The notes under the pieces are model-generated. The model was not told where the DNA came from and ran no database searches. It saw only the letters and a list, made by a program, of their open reading frames with translations. Source: a virus. Taken from it: a DNA stretch of 44,268 bases. The stretch covers positions 1 through 44,268 of IMG/VR virus record IMGVR_UViG_3300003322_000931; one strand, written 5' to 3'. The position numbers and the translations under genes are program-made. Shown here piece by piece: positions 37,623 through 44,268 of this stretch (position 1 is the stretch's first letter; the number at the start of each line of letters is the position of its first letter).

Positions 37623-38305
37623 GCCCCGACGACCTCCACGCCTACGTCATCGACCGGCTGCGCCAGCCCTCGCTCGCCAAGACGAAGCCCTTCCCTATGT
37701 TCTACGCGGAGAACGTCTTCCCCGAAGAGTTCTACTGGCAACTGCAAGTCCTGCTCGCGACCAAGAACGACTACCACGCCAACGAGGAAGGCAAGTACGC
37801 CTCGCGGACGTTCGCGGACGACCTCGGCATCTCCGACCTCGACTTCATGCTCCAACCCACCTTCATGAAGGATGTCGTCAACCTGTTCGTCCGCGAGTTC
37901 CGCGACCGTTTCCCGGAAGGCAAGGCCAAGCTGACACGCGACGTCCGCCTAATCCGCGATTCGCGCGACTATCGTATCGGTCCCCATACCGACGCGCCAT
38001 GGAAGCTCATCTCGCTCCTGTTCTACCTGCCCAAGGACGCTTCGCTCTCTCAATACGGCACGTCCGTGTTCGTGCCGCGCGATCCGGCGTTCCGCTGCGC
38101 GGGCGGTCCGCACCACAAATTTGAGCCTGACGGCCTCTCGCCGGGCTTCGACGAAGTATGGCGCGCACCCTTCATGCCGAACTCCTGCCTCGGCTTCTGG
38201 AAGACCGACCAGTCGTTCCACGGCGTCTATCCCATCCCCGAGGATGTTCGCCGCGATGTCCTTCTCTACAATGTCTACTTTGACAGCAAGTCGGCCGTGA
38301 TGTAG
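37619..38305 (+). CDS. 2-oxoglutarate/Fe(II) oxygenase-like protein, 228 aa
   Basis: H123-T-D125 (IGPHTDAPWK) is the first facial triad pair, H201 (SFHGV) the distal His and R211/R212 the 2OG-binding Arg candidate. The jelly-roll strands LISLLFYLP and DVLLYNVYF surround it. Members of this group hydroxylate Pro/Lys, peptides or sugars. Coupled to FkbM by ATGA, suggesting a two-step modification. Substrate unknown. Confidence 0.75.
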   Translation: MSPDDLHAYVIDRLRQPSLAKTKPFPMFYAENVFPEEFYWQLQVLLATKNDYHANEEGKYASRTFADDLGISDLDFMLQPTFMKDVVNLFVREFRDRFPEGKAKLTRDVRLIRDSRDYRIGPHTDAPWKLISLLFYLPKDASLSQYGTSVFVPRDPAFRCAGGPHHKFEPDGLSPGFDEVWRAPFMPNSCLGFWKTDQSFHGVYPIPEDVRRDVLLYNVYFDSKSAVM

Positions 38306-38335
38306 CTGTAGAGCGAGTTCGAATTCCTGTGTACA

Positions 38336-40486
38336 ATGTCTTCGCCGACAATACCTACAGGAATCGGACTCCCCATGGCTGGCATCGACAAAGAGAAGTT
38401 CAAGCTCAAGGCTCTCGAACGCATCCGTTCGGCCAAGCAGTTTTGGGGAACGTGGCGCCGCACGGCGCGCGACGACTACGCTTTCGTGGCGGGCAAGCAG
38501 TGGCTGACCGAGGACGAACAGCGCATGCAGGAAGAACGCCGCCCTGTCATCACCTTCAACTACAGCGAGAAGATGGTCGACGCCGTCGTCGGTGCCGAAG
38601 TCAGCAACCGCTCCGAAACCTCGTTTCGGGCTCGGACGATGCAGATGGCAGGAGCCGTCGAACTGCTCGACAACGCGGCGAAGTGGGTGCGGGACCAGTG
38701 CGACGCCGAAGACCAAGAGACCGACGCGTTCCGCGATATGCTGATTTGCGGCCTCGGCTGGACCGAGACCCGCCTCGACTACGACGAAGACCACGACGGC
38801 AAATTGCTGATTACGCGGCGCGACCCCACCGAAATGTACCCGGACCCCGCCGCTGCCGCCTGCGGCCTTACCGACCGCACCTTCAACTTCCGTGAGTACT
38901 ACGTTCCCATCGCCGAGGCGCAAGCCGAGTGGCCCGGCAAGTTCATCGCCAACAGCGCCGAAGAACTCGACCGGGGCACCGGCATTGTGCGGCCGGGCGA
39001 CCCCTACGACAACGGCACCGCCGACGACAACGAAAAAGAGTTCGAGCGCCGCAAGGACACCGTCCCCATCATCTGCTACGAGTGCGTGGAGCGCCAACCG
39101 CTATACCGCGCGGCGTTCGGCGGCCAAGTCCACCAGATGGAGCCCGCCGAATTCGACGAGGTGCGCGATCTCCTCGAAGAGGCCCAAATCCCCTACGTGA
39201 AGCAGTTCAAGCGCGTCTACTACCGAGCCTACTTCAACGCCGACACGCTCCTCGAAGTGCAACTGTCGCCCTGCCAGTCTGGCTTCCTCTACAACCCGAT
39301 CACCGGGAAGCGCGACCGCAACGACCACACGTGGTACGGCTTGACGCGCGTCATGAAAGACCCGCAGCGCTGGGCCAACAAATGGCTCAGCCAAATCCTG
39401 CACATCGTCAACTCGAACGCGAAGGGCGGCATCATGGCGGAGGTGAATGCCTTTGTCGACCCCATCAAGGCGCAGGAGGACTGGAGCAAGCCGGACAGCA
39501 TCACGCTGATGAAGGAAGGTGCGATTAGCGGCAAGCGCGTCATGGAAAAGTCCATGGCCAACTACCCGTCCGGCCTCGACAAGCTGATGCAGTTCGCGCT
39601 CGGCTCGCTGCCCATGGTCACCGGCATCAACCTTGAGGCGCTGGGCCTCGCTAACCGCGAACAGGCTGGCGTGCTGGAGTCGCAGCGCAAGCAAGCCGCC
39701 TACGGCCTGTTGTCGCCGCTGTTCAGCGCGCTGCGCCAGTACCGCAAGCAGCAAGGCCGCGTCCTCGGCCACATGATCAACGAGTACATCGCCGACAACC
39801 GCCTCATCCGCATTGGCGGCCCCGAGTCCCAGCAGTTCCTTCCTCTCGTCAAGGCCAAGGGCGTCATGGAATTCGACGTCATCGTAGACCAGTCGCCCAA
39901 CGCGCCGGACGTCAAGGAAGCAACGTGGGAAGCGCTTGTGCAGCTCGTCCCCGCCATGCTCAAGGCTGGCGTGCCGATTCCACCCGACGTCCTCGACTAC
40001 GCGCCCATCCCGACCGCGCTGTCCGCCAAATGGAAAGCCTTCGTCCAGCAGCAGCAACAGCAAGCGGGCGTCTCGCCGGAGCAAGTGCAGCAGATGCAGG
40101 AACAGCTCCAGCAGCTCGCCGAAGAGAACTCGCAGCTCAAGATGGACCACACGGCCGAGATGCAGGAACTCCAGATGAAGATGGCCGCCAAGCAGGCCGA
40201 ACTCGCCCTCAAGCAGAAGGAGATGGAAATCAAGCTCCAGATTGCGCAGGTTGAGGCCGACGCCAAGCTCCGCCTGCAAGAAGCGCAGGGCCAACAGAAG
40301 CTGGCCCAAGACCAAGAGCAACACGACCAGCAGATGGAACTCGACCGCCAAATGGGCGAACAGCAAATCGAGGCACAGCGCAACGCAGCCGAACAGGACG
40401 CGGGCTTCCAGCAGCAGAAGATCGACAACCAGCACGAGGCCGCGATGACGAAGGCGCGGCAACGCCCAACCCCAAGGAGGAAGTAA
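38336..40486 (+). CDS. portal protein (P22 gp1-like), 716 aa
   Basis: The N-terminal part with ERIRSAKQFWGTWRRTARDD, FVAGKQWLTEDEQRMQEERR and ITFNYSEKMVDAVVGAEVSN is the P22-type portal opening. A Gln-rich coiled-coil (about 570-690) forms a long C-terminal barrel helix, as in P22 portals. Twelve copies make the DNA channel. Neither start, 38336 nor the ATG at 38375 (MAGIDKEKFKL), has a good ribosome site; 38336 chosen, but 38375 is possible. The stop overlaps the scaffold ATG (TAATG). Confidence 0.9.
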   Translation: MSSPTIPTGIGLPMAGIDKEKFKLKALERIRSAKQFWGTWRRTARDDYAFVAGKQWLTEDEQRMQEERRPVITFNYSEKMVDAVVGAEVSNRSETSFRARTMQMAGAVELLDNAAKWVRDQCDAEDQETDAFRDMLICGLGWTETRLDYDEDHDGKLLITRRDPTEMYPDPAAAACGLTDRTFNFREYYVPIAEAQAEWPGKFIANSAEELDRGTGIVRPGDPYDNGTADDNEKEFERRKDTVPIICYECVERQPLYRAAFGGQVHQMEPAEFDEVRDLLEEAQIPYVKQFKRVYYRAYFNADTLLEVQLSPCQSGFLYNPITGKRDRNDHTWYGLTRVMKDPQRWANKWLSQILHIVNSNAKGGIMAEVNAFVDPIKAQEDWSKPDSITLMKEGAISGKRVMEKSMANYPSGLDKLMQFALGSLPMVTGINLEALGLANREQAGVLESQRKQAAYGLLSPLFSALRQYRKQQGRVLGHMINEYIADNRLIRIGGPESQQFLPLVKAKGVMEFDVIVDQSPNAPDVKEATWEALVQLVPAMLKAGVPIPPDVLDYAPIPTALSAKWKAFVQQQQQQAGVSPEQVQQMQEQLQQLAEENSQLKMDHTAEMQELQMKMAAKQAELALKQKEMEIKLQIAQVEADAKLRLQEAQGQQKLAQDQEQHDQQMELDRQMGEQQIEAQRNAAEQDAGFQQQKIDNQHEAAMTKARQRPTPRRK

Positions 40487-41433
40487 TGCCACCAGATCAA
40501 GCAGTCAACGTAGACGACGGCATCGCCGTCCCATCGCCGCCCGACGCAGGCGGCCTCTCGCCGGAGGAGATGAAGTTCTTCGAGACCGGCGACGCCACCA
40601 CGCTCCCCAACGCCTACATCCCGAAGACCGACCCGGCGCCGCAGGCCGCCGAGCCAGCACCGGCCGCCGTTGCCCCGCCTGAACCCGCGCCCGCGCCAAA
40701 GGTGGAGCCGCAGGCTCCGGCGCCGGACCTTGCCCGTGCCCTGGCCGAACAGCAGCAAGCCTTCCAACGCCAGATGTCCGAGATGCAGGCTCGCCTCGAC
40801 AAAGCTCTGACGCCGCCCGAAGACCCCGGCCCGGACGAATACAGTGATCCCATCGGCGCCCAGCTCCATAAGCTCAACAAACTGACGCAGGAAATGAACT
40901 CGCTGCGCGCCGACATGACCCGCCAGCAGGAACAAGCCGCACAGCAGCGCCTGTTCACCGAGTTCGTCGAATCCATCAAGGCCGACAAGGCTGCCTTCAT
41001 GAAGACGGCGCCCGACTTCAACGACGCCTATGCGCACATTCGCGCCGTTAGGACGGAGGACTTGCGCGCCGCGGGCTGTCCCGAGGCCGACATCCCCAAC
41101 GTCCTCCAGCAAGACGAGTTCCAGCTCGCCGCCGCTGCCCGCCAGCGCGGCGTTTCGCCCTCGCAGCAGATGTACGAGATGGCCAAGCGCTACGGCTACA
41201 CAGCGAAGGCGCCTGTTGCGCAGGCGGCGCAGCGCAACCCGGAAGAACATGTTGCGCGGCTTGCCAACGGCCAGTTCGCGGCTAAGACGCCACCGGCTGC
41301 GACGCCGACGCCCGACTTCTCGCTCGAAGCGCTGCGCGACGCTGGCACGTCCGACATCGACAAGATCGTCATGAACGACGGCCTCTGGAACCAGTTCATC
41401 GGGGGTTACGGCCCGGACATCTTCCCGCATTAA
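40486..41433 (+). CDS. scaffolding protein, 315 aa
   Basis: Acidic, Pro/Ala-rich N-terminus (PAPQAAEPAPAAVAPPEPAP), helical middle (AEQQQAFQRQMSEMQARLDK; NKLTQEMNSLRADMTRQQEQ) and a helical C-terminus likely to bind coat protein. Composition and position after the portal are those of P22/T7 scaffolds. TAATG start overlap. No protease motif. Confidence 0.8.
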   Translation: MPPDQAVNVDDGIAVPSPPDAGGLSPEEMKFFETGDATTLPNAYIPKTDPAPQAAEPAPAAVAPPEPAPAPKVEPQAPAPDLARALAEQQQAFQRQMSEMQARLDKALTPPEDPGPDEYSDPIGAQLHKLNKLTQEMNSLRADMTRQQEQAAQQRLFTEFVESIKADKAAFMKTAPDFNDAYAHIRAVRTEDLRAAGCPEADIPNVLQQDEFQLAAAARQRGVSPSQQMYEMAKRYGYTAKAPVAQAAQRNPEEHVARLANGQFAAKTPPAATPTPDFSLEALRDAGTSDIDKIVMNDGLWNQFIGGYGPDIFPH

Positions 41434-41442
41434 TGCACCACC

Positions 41443-43248
41443 ATGGCCACGTACTACTACGACCTGTCCCTCGGCGTTAACGGAACCGGGACCACTGCCT
41501 CGCCATACAACGTGTGGCCGGGGACAGCCGTATCCGCAGGTGACTCGCATCTCTTCAAGCGCGGCACCACGGGCGGGGCCAACTTCGCCATCTCCAGCGG
41601 CGCGAACGGCTCCATCACGCGCTACGGCGCGTGGGCCAACGCGGACGGCACCGACAACACCGCGCTCGCCCGCCCCATCATCTCGACCGGGGCGGTCATG
41701 TCCACGTTCGGCACCCGCAAGGGCCATCTACGCCTCGAAAACCTCGACATCCGCGCCCCGGCCATCACCGTCGCCAACGACGTCTCCCTCGTCTTCCTGT
41801 CGAACAGCGCCACCGTCGTCGGCTGCAACATCGACACCAACGTTGGCGGCATCGGCATCTGGCACGCCTCCAACGTCACCGTCCAGTCCTGCACCGTGCA
41901 GGCCGTGACGCACTCGAACGCCAACAACAACCAAGTCCTCATGGTCGAAGGCACCGCCATGGATGCCATCACCATCACCAACAACGTGTTCCTGCATGGC
42001 GGAGGCGGAGGCACCACGTCGCACAACTCGAACTTCGAAGGCACCGACTCCACCAACCCCATCACGAACCTCGTCGTCACCAACAACACATGGTCGACGT
42101 CCGTATCTGCCTCCTGTTCCAACCGATACGCCATCGCTTCGCGCTTCGTGTGCTGCCCCTCCGTGAGCGTGACCGGCAACACCGCGCGCTTCCACCTCGT
42201 GGGCGCATCGTTCGTCGGCGGCGGCAAAGTCTGCACCGCGTACGTCTCCTCGAACACCTATACCAACAACTACCACTTCGGCATCCAGATGACGACCGAC
42301 ATGGTGGGCGCCATCATCCAGTACAACACTTGCTCCAGCAACGGTACCACGACGGTCGACGGCGGCGCTCTCTACGCCTACGGTCGCGGCATCGAGTTGT
42401 CCGGCGCAGCCGGACAGTCTCGCTGTGCCTCGCACACCGTTCGCTTCAACACCTGCAACAACAACCTCAACTACGGAGGCCCGCTCGACAACGGCTCCGA
42501 GGGCGTTGGCATCGGCCTCGACGACGGCACCGTCAACTGCACCGTCTACGGCAACACCTGCACGAACAACGAAGGCAACGGCATCCAGCTCTACGGCGGC
42601 GGCAACAGCGCAACGTGGACCGACACCCATAACACGATCTTCGCCAACTTCTTCGACACCAATTGCACCGCGTCCATCAAGAACCGCCAGACCGGAGGCA
42701 CCTACCGCACACTCTTCTGCGCCGATATAAACCTCGCCTACACGTACGGCGGGGGCGGCACCATCATCGCCAACAACCTCCACATTGGAGGCACGTCGTG
42801 CGGCGTCGCCATGGGCAACTCGAACGGCCAATCCATCACCATCGCCAACAACATCATGCTCAACATGGCGAACAACTGCATGGACGGCCGCAGCACGCGT
42901 TCCGGCTCCCACTACATCAAGAACTGGCTGTTCCAGACCACCAACTTCCGGTTCTGCCTCGACTCCGTAGACGCCAACGGTGAGCCCACCTACCCTATCA
43001 TCCCCAGCTTCCAAGCCACCACCGATACCTACACCAGCAACCCCATGGTATCGGCAGGCTCCACGACTGCATGGATGCCAGCCTTCGGCTCGCCTTGCAT
43101 CCACGTTGCCTACTCTCTGTCCGGCGTCACCACCGACTTTCAGAACCGCTCCTTCAAGTCGCCCGGTACGGTCGGCATCTACGAGTACGTCGGCCCTGAA
43201 CCGCCACCGAGCGGCCGCTGGTTTCGCCGCGTCGTCGGCAAGACTTAA
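41443..43248 (+). CDS. right-handed beta-helix protein, 601 aa (paralogue 2)
   Basis: Starts MATYYYDLSLGVNGTGTTAS, then repeated coils with Asn ladders (VVGCNIDTNVGGIGIWHAS, TITNNVFLHGG, VVTNNTWSTS, IQYNTCSSNG, TVYGNTCTNN, IIANNLHIGG) over about residues 60-530. Ends GRWFRRVVGKT, basic like paralogue 1 (RKRIYHRR). No clear lyase residues. No strong ribosome site: probably coupled to the scaffold gene. May be a decoration protein or capsid spike. Confidence 0.75.
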   Translation: MATYYYDLSLGVNGTGTTASPYNVWPGTAVSAGDSHLFKRGTTGGANFAISSGANGSITRYGAWANADGTDNTALARPIISTGAVMSTFGTRKGHLRLENLDIRAPAITVANDVSLVFLSNSATVVGCNIDTNVGGIGIWHASNVTVQSCTVQAVTHSNANNNQVLMVEGTAMDAITITNNVFLHGGGGGTTSHNSNFEGTDSTNPITNLVVTNNTWSTSVSASCSNRYAIASRFVCCPSVSVTGNTARFHLVGASFVGGGKVCTAYVSSNTYTNNYHFGIQMTTDMVGAIIQYNTCSSNGTTTVDGGALYAYGRGIELSGAAGQSRCASHTVRFNTCNNNLNYGGPLDNGSEGVGIGLDDGTVNCTVYGNTCTNNEGNGIQLYGGGNSATWTDTHNTIFANFFDTNCTASIKNRQTGGTYRTLFCADINLAYTYGGGGTIIANNLHIGGTSCGVAMGNSNGQSITIANNIMLNMANNCMDGRSTRSGSHYIKNWLFQTTNFRFCLDSVDANGEPTYPIIPSFQATTDTYTSNPMVSAGSTTAWMPAFGSPCIHVAYSLSGVTTDFQNRSFKSPGTVGIYEYVGPEPPPSGRWFRRVVGKT

Positions 43249-43292
43249 TCCGCGTGCATACGCCCACGAGGTAATGTACACTCAGCAACGCC

Positions 43293-44268
43293 ATGACTAC
43301 CTATTACGTCTCCACAACCGGCAACGATGCCGCCAACGGTCTTACGACCGCCACGGCATGGGCCACGATCACTCGTGCGGGCAGCGCGGGCAGCGTCGTC
43401 ACGGGCGGCGACTTCGTGAACGTCCTGCCGGGCACCTACGCCAAGGTCTCCACTTTCAAAAATGGCATCAGCAAGGCCAGCCGCATCACCTACCGCAACG
43501 ACCCCGCCTACCCACCGTGGTCGGCCAAGATCAGCGGCGCCAGCGGCCTCGTATGGCAAAACCAAGGCTCCTTCATCAACATCAAGGACTTCTACATCAC
43601 GGGCGCCACCTGCACCTGCGGCATCATGACCTACGAGTGGACTACTGGACTCGGCACTGGCCAAAAGTGCAACATCTCCGGCTGCAAGATCGTGGACCTG
43701 CTCACCAACAACGTTTGCGGCTCGCAAGGCGGTATCCACTTGGCGGACGGCGCGTCATCCTGCTCAGTTACAGATTGCATCATCGGTAACATAGCGGGCG
43801 GCATCATCGGCTCCTGCAATACCACACACGGTATCTACATCTCCGGCGACGGCGATACCGTCAACAACTGCCTCGTCTACAAGTGCGCAGCCGTTGGTAT
43901 CCAGCAGTGGCACGGCGCCGACTCCAGCCGCATCGTCAACAACACCGTCTTCAACTGCGTCTACGGTATCCTCATCGGGCAGGGCGACGCGGGCGTCGAC
44001 GGCGGCTCCAAGAACAACTTCGTCGCCAACAACATCGCCTGCCACAACACCAAGGCGGGCATTCGCGGCCTCGACGGCACTGGCACCGGCTCCAACGTCT
44101 ACCGCAACAACTGCTGCTTCTCGAATGCCGTTGCCAACTTCCAGCTCACCTCAACTGATGTCAACTCGAACCCGATCACGGTCGACGCCAACTTCAAGAA
44201 CTACGTCTCAAACGGCACCGGCGACTACCGCCTCACGTCGACTTCGGCCTGTCGCAACGCGGGCGTCG
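43293..44268 (+). CDS. right-handed beta-helix protein, paralogue 3 (3' end outside window)
   Basis: Open for 325 codons to the window end. It starts TTYYVSTTGNDAANGLTTAT, close to paralogue 1, continues with ITYRNDPAYPPWSAKISGAS and Asn-rich coils (IVNNTVFNCVYGI, FVANNIACHNTKAG), and reaches DANFKNYVSNGTGDYRLTS, which matches the last fifth of paralogue 1, so perhaps 20-60 residues are missing. TACACT just upstream (43275-43280) may be a promoter -10 box. Confidence 0.75.
   Translation, partial: MTTYYVSTTGNDAANGLTTATAWATITRAGSAGSVVTGGDFVNVLPGTYAKVSTFKNGISKASRITYRNDPAYPPWSAKISGASGLVWQNQGSFINIKDFYITGATCTCGIMTYEWTTGLGTGQKCNISGCKIVDLLTNNVCGSQGGIHLADGASSCSVTDCIIGNIAGGIIGSCNTTHGIYISGDGDTVNNCLVYKCAAVGIQQWHGADSSRIVNNTVFNCVYGILIGQGDAGVDGGSKNNFVANNIACHNTKAGIRGLDGTGTGSNVYRNNCCFSNAVANFQLTSTDVNSNPITVDANFKNYVSNGTGDYRLTSTSACRNAGV

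Noticed and set aside
1-44268. CRISPR array, insertion sequence or integrase
   Set aside because: No regularly spaced repeats, no transposase or recombinase motif, and no terminal inverted repeats seen on either strand.

Overview
The window is most of the genome of a short-tailed (podovirus-type) double-stranded DNA phage of a Gram-negative, GC-rich host. The evidence is a P22-type portal, a gp4/gp6-like adaptor, a gp10-like stabilisation protein, a pectate-lyase-fold tailspike, T7-like ejection proteins, a GH24 endolysin with a three-helix holin, and a complete small/large terminase pair. No ribosomal, metabolic or plasmid replication genes are visible, and no integrase, ParA or ParB is seen. 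The two window ends do not join in frame. The left end is the last 27 codons of a protein that is probably the major capsid protein; the right end breaks inside a beta-helix gene.

Layout. (1) 1-15,596, plus strand, late genes: capsid tail end with a terminator; a glycan cassette (TPR-glycosyltransferase, methyltransferase, GT8-like transferase); adaptor; gp10-like protein; tailspike; tail fibre; GNAT-like protein; three internal/ejection proteins, one with a lytic transglycosylase; lysis cassette. (2) 31,673 down to 15,577, minus strand, early/middle genes: many tiny ORFs, a recombination module (Cas4-like nuclease, Sak4-like ATPase, probable ssDNA-binding protein), a UDG-exonuclease-PolA fusion polymerase, a DUF3987-type helicase-like ATPase, and last an ECF-like sigma factor that meets the holin gene tail to tail. 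At least six genes in this block are membrane microproteins of 23-40 residues. (3) 31,674-32,646: a control region between the leftward and rightward units with several palindromes, a perfect bacterial parS sequence and a promoter with a palindrome between its -35 and -10. (4) 32,647-44,268, plus strand: terminases, a coiled-coil protein, a beta-helix protein, an FkbM methyltransferase plus 2OG oxygenase pair, portal, scaffold and two more beta-helix proteins.

Expression. Four leftward promoters share CCTTG, a 16-bp spacer and a -10 box (TACACT, TAGACT, TAACAT, TATAAT). Two of them also share an identical 10-mer just downstream of the start. They divide the early block into sub-operons, within which stops and starts overlap as ATGA or GTGA many times. 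No phage RNA polymerase is present, so host polymerase, probably redirected late by the phage sigma factor, should do all transcription.

Most notable: the host-type parS in a genome without ParB; a 260-bp region (28,414-28,676) with direct repeats, a 19-bp inverted repeat and three G-quadruplex tracts that looks like an origin; the UDG-polymerase fusion with altered PolA motifs; and sugar/peptide-modifying enzymes and three beta-helix proteins inserted into the head gene cluster.
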